Below, one piece after another: positions 15,198 to 22,031 of a DNA stretch of 22,031 nt (the stretch's first letter is position 1; each line of letters opens with the position of its first letter). The notes below the pieces were generated by a model. That model saw only the letters and a list, made by a program, of their open reading frames with translations, ran no database searches and was not told the origin of the DNA. Position numbers and translations under genes: made by a program. Source of the stretch: Dehalococcoidia bacterium (GTDB lineage: Bacteria; Chloroflexota; Dehalococcoidia; Dehalococcoidales; UBA1222); NCBI GenBank assembly GCA_009776515.1, contig WRNP01000014.1, positions 1 to 22,031 on the forward strand, read 5' to 3'.

Positions 15198-16127
15198 TTG
15201 GAAAATACGCCCGGCCTCGCTGTCAATTTAGCCCCCCGCTGTGGCCTTAAGCTCGCCAACCCTGTGCTGACCGCCTCCGGCACTTTCGGCTATGGGGACG
15301 AGCTGGCATCCATCGTAGACATTCAGCGCCTGGGGGCTATTATCTGTAAAGGCACCACTCTTAAACCGCGCGCCGGCAACCCCCAACCCCGCTTGGCCGA
15401 AACGCCCCAGGGGATGCTTAACGCCATCGGGCTCCAGAATCCGGGGGTAGAGGCGCTAATCAGAGACAAGGCTCCTATGTGGGCACAATGGCAAGTACCG
15501 GTGATTGTTAATATCGCCGGCGAAAGTGTGGCGGCATACACCGAACTCGCTTCGCGCCTCGATGGCGTGCCGGGAGTGGCCGGGCTTGAGATAAACATCA
15601 GCTGCCCGAATGTCGCTGGGGGATGTTTGGAATTCGGGGCAGATGCAGCCTCGGCGGCAGCCGTCACTAATGCCGTCAGGGTAGCCACCGCCCTACCCAT
15701 CATGGTCAAGCTCTCGCCCAGCACAGCAGATATCGTGAACATCGCTCAAGCCGTTGCTCAGGCCGGGGCAGATGCCATTTCGCTCATCAACACCTTTAAA
15801 GGGCTCACCATTGATATCAAAAAGCGCCGCCCACTACTGGGCAATGTCACGGGAGGACTATCGGGACCGGCCATAAAGCCGGTGGCACTGGCCTTGGTCT
15901 ACGCTGTGGCAAGCGCAGTAGACATACCCATCGTGGGCGGGGGGGGGATTATGACGGCTGATGACGCCCTGGAGTTTATTATGGCCGGGGCAACAGCAGT
16001 TGAGGTCGGTACCGCCACTTTCTTAGACCCAGCTTCAGCCATCAGTATTATTGACGGCATCGCAGACTATCTGAAGCGCGAGGATGTGGGGGAAGTGGCA
16101 ACACTCATTGGCTGCGCACGACCCTAA
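15198..16127 (+). CDS. pyrD: Dihydroorotate dehydrogenase, class 1B type
   Basis: This 309-residue flavoprotein oxidises dihydroorotate to orotate in pyrimidine synthesis. LANPVLTASGTFGYGDE lies near residue 19, KGTTLKPRAGNPQPRL near 51, and the catalytic base is Cys136 in NISCPNV. A cysteine base is typical of class 1, and the sequence fits class 1B, which works with the iron-sulfur flavoprotein PyrK and NAD; no pyrK is in the window. Phosphate-binding VGGGGIMTADDALEFI and the following AVEVGTA are intact. The TTG start is 9 bases from a perfect TATAAT box. Confidence 0.94.
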   Translation: MENTPGLAVNLAPRCGLKLANPVLTASGTFGYGDELASIVDIQRLGAIICKGTTLKPRAGNPQPRLAETPQGMLNAIGLQNPGVEALIRDKAPMWAQWQVPVIVNIAGESVAAYTELASRLDGVPGVAGLEINISCPNVAGGCLEFGADAASAAAVTNAVRVATALPIMVKLSPSTADIVNIAQAVAQAGADAISLINTFKGLTIDIKKRRPLLGNVTGGLSGPAIKPVALALVYAVASAVDIPIVGGGGIMTADDALEFIMAGATAVEVGTATFLDPASAISIIDGIADYLKREDVGEVATLIGCARP

Positions 16128-16244
16128 GGGCACGCACCTCGGTTCCACCCCTTTGCATCCAATCCAAGTAGCTACCGCTCAAGCAATAAGGTCCCGTTCA
16201 AAGGCACAGGATGCCGAGGAAGGCTCCATTCTTGAAAGCCACTT

Positions 16245-16829
16245 CTAAGGAGATATCATATCGCCGACCAGGCTCTCTCCGGCAACGAAAGCTTCTTGCA
16301 AAGCCTCTGGGCGCGTGAGTATCTCCGCCCGCTTCTCAACCCCTGCGTAAGCGACCATGCCGACATACTTGGCATCCAGGCTGGCAAAAAAGGCTCGAAC
16401 AGTCGCCAAGGCTCCCTCAAAAAGGCGCTCCCCGGTGCGCCCCCCTACCGATACGAACAGGCCGCACCGCAGACGGTCGTCACCCAGCGGGGGTTTTCTT
16501 AAGAGATATTTTTTCACCCATAGTGCCTGGGTTCGGTCGACTAGGGCCTTGGTTTGTGATGGTAGCCCCATAAAGTGCAAAGGAGCCGCGAGCACAATGC
16601 GATCTGCCCAAGCTAAATCCCGATAGATACGGACCATGTCGTCACCAAAAGGGCAAGCCCCGGTGGACAGGCAAGCGTCACAGTTCTGGCAAGCCACAAT
16701 GTGGAGACTTGGGACAACAACAGTCTTTGTCTCGGCACCCCTGGAGGTCGCCCCTTTCAGCACCTCTGCTAACAGAATATCGGTATTGCTGCCACGGCGA
16801 GTACTGCCAGAAAATCCCAAAACATTCAT
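16245..16829 (-). CDS. Iron-sulfur flavoprotein / NADPH-dependent FMN reductase family
   Basis: This 194-residue flavodoxin-like protein begins with the FMN phosphate loop GFSGSTRRGSNTD at residues 5-17. The cysteine motif Cys47, Cys50, Cys53, Cys59 (CxxCxxCxxxxxC) matches the compact [4Fe-4S] site of archaeal and anaerobic iron-sulfur flavoproteins. LAAPLHFMGLPSQTKALVDR contributes to the FMN site. A role in electron transfer or oxidative defence is a family-based inference. Its ATG overlaps the ybeY stop as ATGA, so it is translated from the ybeY mRNA. Confidence 0.88.
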   Translation of the reverse strand: MNVLGFSGSTRRGSNTDILLAEVLKGATSRGAETKTVVVPSLHIVACQNCDACLSTGACPFGDDMVRIYRDLAWADRIVLAAPLHFMGLPSQTKALVDRTQALWVKKYLLRKPPLGDDRLRCGLFVSVGGRTGERLFEGALATVRAFFASLDAKYVGMVAYAGVEKRAEILTRPEALQEAFVAGESLVGDMISP

Positions 16830-17290
16830 GGTGCCCTCCTAGACAGATGTTTCAGGATGGCCTGTGCCCGATCATTCATCACCTTTTCCTCCTCCAGCTC
16901 GCTGTGGTCGTAGCCAATGAGATGCAACACGCCATGCACCAGCAAAATTGCGATCTCGCGCTCCACTGAATGGCGGTGCCGCCCAGCTTGGATGGCTGCC
17001 TGCTCCGCCGAGATGATTACCTCCCCCAAGTGGTCAAGAGCATCTTCCGAAGCGGGGAAAAAAATATCACTCGGGTTATCCCTCATAGCGAAAGCCAGAA
17101 CATCAGTCGGCTGGTCTTTGCCCCGATAAAGCTTGTTGAGCTCCCGGATTTTAGCCTGTCCGGTGATCACGATGCCAAGTTCGGCATCTGGTTGACCCTC
17201 GGCAACAAGCACGGCCTCTGCGACGGCACATAGCCAAACCTTGTTGGCTACACCCTCCAAGCCAGCATCAAAAAGTACGTTTACTTCCAT
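16826..17290 (-). CDS. ybeY: Endoribonuclease YbeY (rRNA maturation)
   Basis: This 154-residue zinc-dependent RNase acts in 16S rRNA 3' maturation and ribosome quality control. The zinc motif HGVLHLIGYDH has His119, His123 and His129. QPTDVLAFAM and LGEVIISAEQA precede it, as in the family. I chose ATG at 17290: TATCAT preceded by TG (extended -10, plus 17299-17304) lies 8 bases upstream, so the mRNA appears leaderless. An earlier in-frame start at 17308 would overlap this promoter. The downstream flavoprotein gene overlaps its stop. Confidence 0.92.
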   Translation of the reverse strand: MEVNVLFDAGLEGVANKVWLCAVAEAVLVAEGQPDAELGIVITGQAKIRELNKLYRGKDQPTDVLAFAMRDNPSDIFFPASEDALDHLGEVIISAEQAAIQAGRHRHSVEREIAILLVHGVLHLIGYDHSELEEEKVMNDRAQAILKHLSRRAP

Positions 17291-17298
17291 CTGCAATA

Positions 17299-17307
17299 AT
17301 GATAACA
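17299..17307 (-). promoter_or_regulatory. Extended -10 promoter of ybeY
   Basis: On the minus strand TGT-TATCAT forms an extended -10 element, ending 8 bases before the chosen ybeY ATG. No convincing -35 is seen. Confidence 0.4.
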
Positions 17308-17356
17308 CAATCCCTATTGAGTAATTTTTGTTTGTTGCCCAAGCATAGCCCTTGGC

Positions 17357-17385
17357 TTGACGGCTACTTCCATGCCAGTTAGACT
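17357..17385 (+). promoter_or_regulatory. coaE promoter, leaderless GTG start
   Basis: TTGACG (17357-17362), a 17-base spacer and TAGACT (17380-17385) are followed after 7 bases by GTG at 17393. This promoter overlaps the longer reading of coaE, which argues for the shorter protein. Confidence 0.55.
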
Positions 17386-17392
17386 ACTCAAC

Positions 17393-17983
17393 GTGAAAGT
17401 CATTGGCCTGACAGGCATATTCGGTAGCGGCAAGAGTACAATAGCTGGCTTTTTGAAGGATATGGGAGCCGTCATCGTAGATGCCGACCAGATCGTCCAT
17501 CAGCTCTATTTGCCGGGAGGCAGCGGCTTCCAGCAAGTGGTCAGCCTTTTCGGATCTGCCATGGTGGATGTCAATTGCCATCTCGACCGACGCAAGCTTG
17601 CAGATATCATATTTGCTGACGAAGCCGCCCGGATTAAACTCAATACTGCCGTCCATCCCCTCGTCACACGACAGCTGAAAGTCCTGCTCGCGGAACACCG
17701 CCGACGCCACACACCCGTGGTAATAGTCGAGGCCCCACTCCTGATTGAGGCCGGTTGGGTACCCTTGGTGGACGAAGTATGGGTGACCACCGCCCCACGC
17801 GAGGCCATTTTCCGACGCCTTAACCAGAAATACGATATGTCCTATTCATCGGTGCTGGCACGCATCCATGCACAGCTACCCGTCCGAGAGCAGATCAGGC
17901 ATGCTTCCCAAGTGATAAGCACCGATACCAGCCTGGAGCGCTTAAAAACCAAGACACAACGGCTCTGGCAAGGGATTACTTAG
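17393..17983 (+). CDS. coaE: Dephospho-CoA kinase
   Basis: This 196-residue P-loop kinase phosphorylates dephospho-CoA in the last step of coenzyme A synthesis. The Walker A motif GIFGSGKST is at residues 8-16; most members have GGIGSGKS, so the Phe is a variant. VIVDADQIVHQLY is the following conserved block, and VEAPLLIEAGW and LNQKYDMS-type lid residues are present. I chose GTG at 17393, which gives the canonical N-terminus MKVIGLTG and lies 7 bases after a promoter; earlier in-frame starts at 17357 and 17372 lie within the promoter. Confidence 0.93.
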   Translation: MKVIGLTGIFGSGKSTIAGFLKDMGAVIVDADQIVHQLYLPGGSGFQQVVSLFGSAMVDVNCHLDRRKLADIIFADEAARIKLNTAVHPLVTRQLKVLLAEHRRRHTPVVIVEAPLLIEAGWVPLVDEVWVTTAPREAIFRRLNQKYDMSYSSVLARIHAQLPVREQIRHASQVISTDTSLERLKTKTQRLWQGIT

Positions 17984-18020
17984 GCAAATCCACGATTTTA
18001 CAACCAAGGGGGGCTAAGTT

Positions 18021-18212
18021 ATGTCGAAGACTAGAAAGATACTTACCATATGCCTAGCAATTGCATCCATATCAACCATGGTCTTAGTCGTAAACACGAT
18101 ACTTAACCCAGAAACAGCTTCTATTCCCGTATTAGTCTGCTCGGGCATTGTCCCTGTTGTGATCTGCATTGCCCTTTTCTCATCTAAGCAAAATGGCAAT
18201 GATAAAGCTTAA
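18021..18212 (+). CDS. Small two-helix membrane protein
   Basis: This 63-residue protein is unrecognised. It has two hydrophobic segments, about residues 7-26 (ILTICLAIASISTMVLVV) and 35-53 (IPVLVCSGIVPVVICIALF), with a short polar loop and a charged C-terminus. A strong AAGGGGGG at 18005-18012 lies 8 bases before the ATG, which supports translation. It begins 37 bases after coaE on the same strand and may share its transcript. Confidence 0.65.
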   Translation: MSKTRKILTICLAIASISTMVLVVNTILNPETASIPVLVCSGIVPVVICIALFSSKQNGNDKA

Positions 18213-18481
18213 TGCGGTTACGAGAAGCAGGGATATTTTATGTGCGAAGTACCTGATTCCTGCTCTTGGCTAGTTGCCATCGGGAAAGCAGCGTACTATT
18301 TGCACTCGTAAGGCTTTTGTCGCAACCTTGCCGCTTTTCCCAATACCAATTATTAAGCTTGAGTTCTGCCAACGTTGCCTCATGACCATTCTCCGTCGCG
18401 AGTAGGATAGTCAGATTAGTTGCCGCTGTATAAAACTCAAAGCGAAAGAGGCCGTTAATTATATGACCAGGGAACAGCAAT
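18213..18481 (-). other. Intergenic stretch with a doubtful minus-strand ORF
   Basis: No gene is certain here. A minus-strand ORF of 80 codons runs from 18480 to 18238 and contains a fairly protein-like stretch, ENGHEATLAELKLNNWYWEK, but it has no recognisable family and its start lies against the DUF3788-like start. It could be a gene remnant. TTATAT at 18459-18464 may be the -10 box of the downstream plus-strand gene. Confidence 0.3.
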
Positions 18482-18898
18482 ATGAGCGATAGGCCCTTAC
18501 TTTGTGAACCGGAGATCCCTCCATCGGAGCAGAGGATTGCCGACGCGCTTAAGGGTAGCTACCACGTCTATCAAAAATTTGTCGACAGTCTGCCGGAAAA
18601 GAAGATAGACCTCGGGTGGCGCTACTACAACGACACCAAGGCATGGCTGGCAAAGGGCACTTTCAGGAAAACTGTGTTCTGGCTTTCGATTTGGGACGGG
18701 TTCTTTCGTATCAGCCTGTACTTTACGGAGAAAACCCGCGACGGTATACAGGCGCTACCGGTATCACGGGTCATCAAACAGAAGATTGCCCGTGAGCCGG
18801 CTATAGGCAAGCTGATCCCGCTTATTTTAGAGCTATCCAGCGAGTCACAGCTGGCCAATGCGACTACGCTGATTGAGTATAAGCAAAAGCTGAAGTGA
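18482..18898 (+). CDS. DUF3788-like protein
   Basis: This 138-residue soluble protein resembles the DUF3788 family, whose function is unknown. The pattern fits: an N-terminal PPSEQRIADALKGSYHVYQKF, then DLGWRYYNDTKAWLAK, an aromatic core KTVFWLSIWDGFFRISLYF, and a C-terminal Leu/Lys segment with ELSSESQLANATTLIEYK. Related domains are thought to share a fold with DUF1801-type small proteins; that is from memory. AGGGAA at 18469-18474 lies 7 bases before the ATG. It stands alone between coaE and the convergent yajC-miaB unit. Confidence 0.75.
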   Translation: MSDRPLLCEPEIPPSEQRIADALKGSYHVYQKFVDSLPEKKIDLGWRYYNDTKAWLAKGTFRKTVFWLSIWDGFFRISLYFTEKTRDGIQALPVSRVIKQKIAREPAIGKLIPLILELSSESQLANATTLIEYKQKLK

Positions 18899-19206
18899 GC
18901 CGCGGTGACATCATTGTTGCGTCCACTCAAGATTTTCTGATTATGTATGACAAAGTCCGCGTAAGGCAACATCGTCAATAGACGCCCTTGCCCAGATAGC
19001 CACGCACCTGATGTGCACCGCCGTCGGGCATGAAAGAGCATTCTTCCCCGTACCCCACCCCCAAGGATATCAGTGCAACAATGAACGCCACCACTCACTC
19101 AAAGCGTCTCTCGATCATGTAACGCCAAGCAGCAGTAAGAGTGCCATGCTTCTATGTATCACTTGACCAAACTACCCAAGAGTGGGCAAGGGGGTGAACG
19201 AGAGAT
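18899..19206. other. Gene-free stretch downstream of the DUF3788-like gene
   Basis: About 310 bases without a convincing gene. The minus strand is open over much of it, but the translation is rich in Gly, Cys and Arg and continues as the shadow of the DUF3788-like gene. I see no tRNA fold, repeat or promoter worth naming. Confidence 0.4.
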
Positions 19207-19249
19207 AAACCAGCCTCCAATGGGGCGATATCTCATTGGAGGCTGGTTT
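19207..19249. terminator. Strong bidirectional intrinsic terminator
   Basis: A perfect 16-bp stem (19207-19222 with 19234-19249) encloses an 11-base loop. The stem ends in AAA on the left and TTT on the right, so a short U-tract follows in either direction. It lies between the plus-strand DUF3788-like gene and the end of the minus-strand miaB-yajC unit and can stop both. Confidence 0.8.
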
Positions 19250-19278
19250 TCAAGAATAAGGCTAATGAGCGCAACCAG

Positions 19279-19551
19279 TTATTTGCTGGGTTCGCCTTGT
19301 TTGTAAGCCACCGCCTGACGTGCGATACGGAGCGTGCCGGTTTCTACCTTGATGACTAAGTTTTCATCCGTCATGCTATCGATTTCGCCGTAGATACCGC
19401 CAATAGTGACGATCTGATCCCCTGGTTTAAGTGCCGACAGCACCGCCTGGTGGTCCTGTTGGCGCTTCCGCTGCGGACGGATGATGAGAAAATAAAAGAC
19501 CACGAACATGAGAGCCAGAAAACCCAACATGATAAGGGTGTTGTTATCCAT
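19279..19551 (-). CDS. yajC: Preprotein translocase subunit YajC
   Basis: This 90-residue protein has a single N-terminal membrane helix (LIMLGFLALMFVVFYFLII, residues 6-24) followed by RPQRKRQQDH and the conserved LKPGDQIVTIGGIYGEI. It is the accessory SecDF-YajC subunit of the Sec translocase. The ATG is preceded by AGGAGG on the minus strand. It follows miaB after 37 bases on the same strand; secD and secF are not within the window. Length is normal. Confidence 0.95.
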   Translation of the reverse strand: MDNNTLIMLGFLALMFVVFYFLIIRPQRKRQQDHQAVLSALKPGDQIVTIGGIYGEIDSMTDENLVIKVETGTLRIARQAVAYKQGEPSK

Positions 19552-19588
19552 GTAACCTCCTCTGCTTTATACATACGGCTCACCGTAT

Positions 19589-20836
19589 CTATTTTACTAT
19601 CTGCCCCATCTTCCCCTGCAACGACCAAGGGCCTGCCTGGTCTATCCTGACAACCACCAGCCGACCGCTAAGGTGCTCGCCGCCGGTGAAGAATACTAGT
19701 TTATCATTTTCCCCCCGCCCCCACCACTTGCCACCCTGCCGACCCTCCACCAATACCTCAATCTCCATGCCGAGCAAGGCAGCATTTAACTCGCCGGCAA
19801 TGGCCTGCTGCTGCTGCTCAATAAAGCTCAGCCTCTCTTTTTTAATCTCTGGCGCAACGTCATCGGGCAATCTGGCCGCCACAGTTCCCGCGCGAGGCGA
19901 GTAGGTGGCCACATGTACCGACGCAAATCTTAGGTCCTTTAGAAGCTCGGCCGTATTCTTAAACTGCGCCTCTGTTTCACCAGGAAAGCCAACGATAACA
20001 TCAGTGGTGATAACCACCTCCGGCATGCTATTTCTCAATGCCGCCACCAAGGCACGGTAATGCGCCACTGAATAGCCCCGATGCATGGCTTTCAAAATGT
20101 CATCGTCACCCGCCTGAACGGGCAAATTTACGCTCTGGCAGACCTTCTCCAAACTGGCCATGGCCTGGATAAGGCGGGTGTTCATGTCTTTTGGATGGTT
20201 GGTAAGAAAGCGTAAGCGCCATAGGTCGGGAAGGTCTGCCAGTTCGGCCAAAAGATTTGCTAAATCTGACCGACCCGGCAGGTCGTGCCCATAGGAGTCC
20301 ACATTCTGCCCCAGAAGGGTGACCTCACGCGTGCCGCCCTCGACCAACTTCCTAACCTCTTGTACAATGTCCGCCAAGGAACGGCTTTTTTCTCTCCCGC
20401 GACGGTAAGGTACGATGCAATAGGTACAAAAGTTATCGCAACCATGGATAATAGGGACATAGGCACAAATCCCTGGCCTCTCTATCAACGCCTGGCTCCC
20501 GAGTGATACCCAGTCTGGCACCACCCCCGCCGGAAAAAAGTAGTCCACAAAAGGGAAGCGCGCCACAAGGGCAGCTGTGTCTTCCGTCACAAAGCAGCCG
20601 GTGACAGCAAGACGCATTTTCGGATGTTTGTGCTTGAGAGTCCTCATGTTAGCTAGCTTGTTAAGCACCTTGTCCTCCGCATGGCCACGCACCACACAGG
20701 TATTGAGGATAATCAAATCGGCAGCATCGGCAACTGTCGCCGGCGCATAGCCTTGACGCACAAGGGCACCTGCGAGCCGTTCAGACTCGGCACGGTTCAT
20801 CTGACAACCAATGGTCCAGATAAAGTAAAACGGCAT
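19589..20836 (-). CDS. miaB: tRNA-2-methylthio-N6-dimethylallyladenosine synthase
   Basis: This 415-residue radical SAM methylthiotransferase modifies A37 of tRNAs that read UNN codons. The N-terminal domain carries the auxiliary cluster cysteines Cys11 (TIGCQMN), Cys47 (NTCVVR) and Cys81 (VTGCF). The radical SAM motif is Cys133, Cys137 and Cys140 (GCDNFCTYC). VTLLGQNVDSYG and VGFPGETEAQF follow, and a TRAM domain forms the C-terminal 60 residues. I chose ATG at 20836, which gives the usual short N-terminus before the first cysteine; an upstream start at 20875 adds hydrophobic residues without family support. Confidence 0.93.
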   Translation of the reverse strand: MPFYFIWTIGCQMNRAESERLAGALVRQGYAPATVADAADLIILNTCVVRGHAEDKVLNKLANMRTLKHKHPKMRLAVTGCFVTEDTAALVARFPFVDYFFPAGVVPDWVSLGSQALIERPGICAYVPIIHGCDNFCTYCIVPYRRGREKSRSLADIVQEVRKLVEGGTREVTLLGQNVDSYGHDLPGRSDLANLLAELADLPDLWRLRFLTNHPKDMNTRLIQAMASLEKVCQSVNLPVQAGDDDILKAMHRGYSVAHYRALVAALRNSMPEVVITTDVIVGFPGETEAQFKNTAELLKDLRFASVHVATYSPRAGTVAARLPDDVAPEIKKERLSFIEQQQQAIAGELNAALLGMEIEVLVEGRQGGKWWGRGENDKLVFFTGGEHLSGRLVVVRIDQAGPWSLQGKMGQIVK

Positions 20837-20975
20837 GATAGGGACTACCATTACAACCCATGCAAAAGGCGGCATACAAGCTGTTTATCATTGCCTCCCC
20901 TGCAAGCGCCTCTGCAGGCACCTATTGATACTGTACTTTACGCCTCTCGAAAAGTAAATAGCGCCATCCGCCCGC

Positions 20976-21006
20976 CTTGACTTGCCAATGGAATAGCGCA
21001 TAATAA
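20976..21006 (+). promoter_or_regulatory. Strong promoter upstream of the AT-rich ORF
   Basis: TTGACT lies at about 20977-20982, and TAATAAT begins about 18 bases later at 21001. Transcription would begin near 21013, giving a leader of nearly 100 bases before the ATG at 21110, unlike the leaderless genes elsewhere in the window. Confidence 0.55.
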
Positions 21007-21061
21007 TGACACGGGGCAGAAATGCCCAGTGAATACGTCTACCGTGTGGCGTGATAAGTAA

Positions 21062-21109
21062 GCGGTTTGAAGAAAGACTCCTTACCGCGAGGCAGGGAGT
21101 TTTTCTTTT
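21062..21109 (+). promoter_or_regulatory. Leader hairpin with U-tract just before the start codon
   Basis: Bases 21070-21081 pair with 21096-21107 over 12 bp including one G-U pair, with a 14-base loop. The 3' arm is T-rich, so the structure resembles an intrinsic terminator. It also buries GGGAG (21095-21099), the only ribosome-binding-like sequence before the ATG. GCGGT at 21062-21066 can pair with ACCGC in the loop (21084-21088), which would make a pseudoknot. Attenuation or translational control is plausible. Confidence 0.5.
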
Positions 21110-21496
21110 ATGGACAATAAAGCTATGAAACCAACCGGATTATACAAAATCACTGACGAATACATATCTCTGATTGCCAAACTAAGCGGCATTTACCAAG
21201 ACCGCAAAGAACGGCCGATATATTGCTGTGTTCAGGACAAAAAGGACCCCATGGTTTTCTGGGCTATCCCGACAAGCAGCCTTTCCAATCGCTCAGAAGA
21301 AAATATTCTCGCTCATAGATATTTTGCAACTGATCCGCGATGCTCGTTATTCGTTAGTCCACAAATAACTCCAATCGGCAAGCTCCGTGATAAAGGCATC
21401 GGGGTGCAGTTCTCTAAACATGTAGTATTTGATTGTCTTGATTCCCCAACTACCAAAGCCAGTATAGTCGATCCAATGAATACAAAAAAAAGATGA
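21110..21496 (+). CDS. Hypothetical protein, faintly ToxN/AbiQ-like
   Basis: This 128-residue protein has no sure family. The N-terminal pattern GLYKITDEYISLIAKL, then RPIYCCVQDK and MVFWAIPTSSL resembles the order seen in ToxN/AbiQ-type endoribonuclease toxins (a YxI-D-Y start, a strand after an R-P pair, then a P-S motif). This is a weak pattern match made by eye. The protein is shorter than typical ToxN (about 170 residues). A strong promoter and a terminator-like leader hairpin precede it, as in type III toxin loci, but I see no antitoxin repeats. The last 50 codons overlap the convergent lipoprotein gene. Base composition is AT-rich compared with the rest of the window. Confidence 0.5.
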   Translation: MDNKAMKPTGLYKITDEYISLIAKLSGIYQDRKERPIYCCVQDKKDPMVFWAIPTSSLSNRSEENILAHRYFATDPRCSLFVSPQITPIGKLRDKGIGVQFSKHVVFDCLDSPTTKASIVDPMNTKKR

Positions 21497-21904
21497 TAGT
21501 ATTTGTTCAACCACATACTTATTATCAAGTATACCCAAACTAAGTATTGGTATTCTAAAAATATCAGTTTCTCCAACTTTTAAAACATTGCCATCCTCTA
21601 ATAAATCTCCCATGGCAGGTGCCGGCCCTCCAATGCTTAACTCGCCATTGGTCATACGATATGCTCTGTAGTATTCACACAAATAACTCATTCTCTTGAT
21701 ATCTCTGTTGCCAGTATTCTTTAAAGTTACATCTAGAAAAATCCAAGGAGAGTTATCCATGGCTTGCCCTAGTCGCCAAGCGATTTTGACTATCTCCACA
21801 GGAGGATTTGCAAATGACGGAGAGCCGCTGCACGAAATCGTGCTAAAAAATGACACTATGAAAGCAATGAGCAAAACAACAAAAATATATGCTTTACCTT
21901 TCAT
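21347..21904 (-). CDS. Putative lipoprotein of unknown function
   Basis: This 185-residue protein has a signal peptide (KGKAYIFVVLLIAFIVSFF) ending at a possible lipidation Cys25 (TISC). The mature part looks like a beta-sandwich, with WIFLDVTLKNTGNRDI near residue 53, as in exported proteins with a conserved strand-turn-strand core. I do not recognise the family. I chose ATG at 21904, which has AAAGG about 7 bases upstream and starts at the signal peptide; an earlier start would add 23 residues. Its 3' end overlaps the convergent ORF by 150 bases, so one of the two C-termini may be an artefact or extension. Confidence 0.65.
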   Translation of the reverse strand: MKGKAYIFVVLLIAFIVSFFSTISCSGSPSFANPPVEIVKIAWRLGQAMDNSPWIFLDVTLKNTGNRDIKRMSYLCEYYRAYRMTNGELSIGGPAPAMGDLLEDGNVLKVGETDIFRIPILSLGILDNKYVVEQILSSFFCIHWIDYTGFGSWGIKTIKYYMFRELHPDAFITELADWSYLWTNE

Positions 21905-22031
21905 TTTGAACCTTTCGCAAAAAAAATATCGGTTGTGTCCTAAAGTTTCTGTAAATTGCCCTTCAAGTTTCATCCAGTTTAGCCCACTTTCCCCGATACT
22001 TCAATAGCCACCCGTTAGGTTAATGGCGCCT

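Noticed and set aside
18625..19098. Minus-strand ORF of 157 codons
   Set aside because: It is largely antisense to the DUF3788-like gene and its unique part is Gly/Cys/Arg-rich with no recognisable pattern.
21010..21109. Known riboswitch class in the long leader
   Set aside because: I could not match the leader to any riboswitch consensus I know; only the hairpin and possible pseudoknot are supported.
1..22031. Alternative genetic code with TGA as Trp or Gly
   Set aside because: dxr, rseP and ybeY end in TGA at the expected C-termini, so TGA is a normal stop. Only two TGA codons look recoded, and both have hairpins after them.

Overview
This window looks like a chromosomal piece of a Gram-indeterminate, probably anaerobic bacterium, most likely Chloroflexota of the Dehalococcoidia type. 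That placement is an inference from gene content: housekeeping genes in short clusters, frequent GTG/TTG starts, a Tat-exported protein, an AsnC regulator beside an aminotransferase, and the order uppS-cdsA-dxr-rseP-ispG. TGA is an ordinary stop here (dxr, rseP and ybeY end with it), yet two loci carry in-frame TGA codons that look like selenocysteine. Layout: 110-5327 holds lipid-carrier and isoprenoid genes (uppS, cdsA, a small ORF, dxr, rseP, ispG). 5362-5838 holds a frame-disrupted MerB-like organomercurial lyase with a TGA where MerB has its catalytic cysteine. 5941-7140 (minus) is a radical SAM protein with a helix-hairpin-helix tail. 7470-8342 is ispH, and 8415-8882 a rhodanese lipoprotein. 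9041-10930 is a Tat-targeted protein read through TGA at 9485-9487 (U-G-T-C motif) with a stem-loop just downstream. Then come bioY (minus), trpS, a nitroreductase, an aminotransferase with its Lrp/AsnC regulator (minus), pyrD, an iron-sulfur flavoprotein and ybeY (minus), coaE, a small two-helix membrane protein, a DUF3788-like protein, and yajC and miaB (minus). The last kilobase is AT-richer and holds an unrecognised protein, faintly ToxN/AbiQ-like, behind a strong promoter and leader hairpin, convergent and overlapping with a lipoprotein. How the genes work together: dxr, ispG and ispH give three MEP-pathway steps, and uppS uses the resulting isoprenoids to make the cell-wall lipid carrier; cdsA supplies CDP-diacylglycerol and rseP is an intramembrane protease usually found with them. 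The most interesting content is the pair of candidate selenoproteins 3.3 kb apart, each with a hairpin at bacterial-SECIS distance after the TGA. No selA, selB, selD or tRNA-Sec lies in the window, so selenocysteine insertion is predicted, not shown. A second recurring pattern is that several genes start 6-9 bases after a -10 box, which suggests leaderless mRNAs. I saw no tRNA, rRNA, CRISPR array or insertion sequence.
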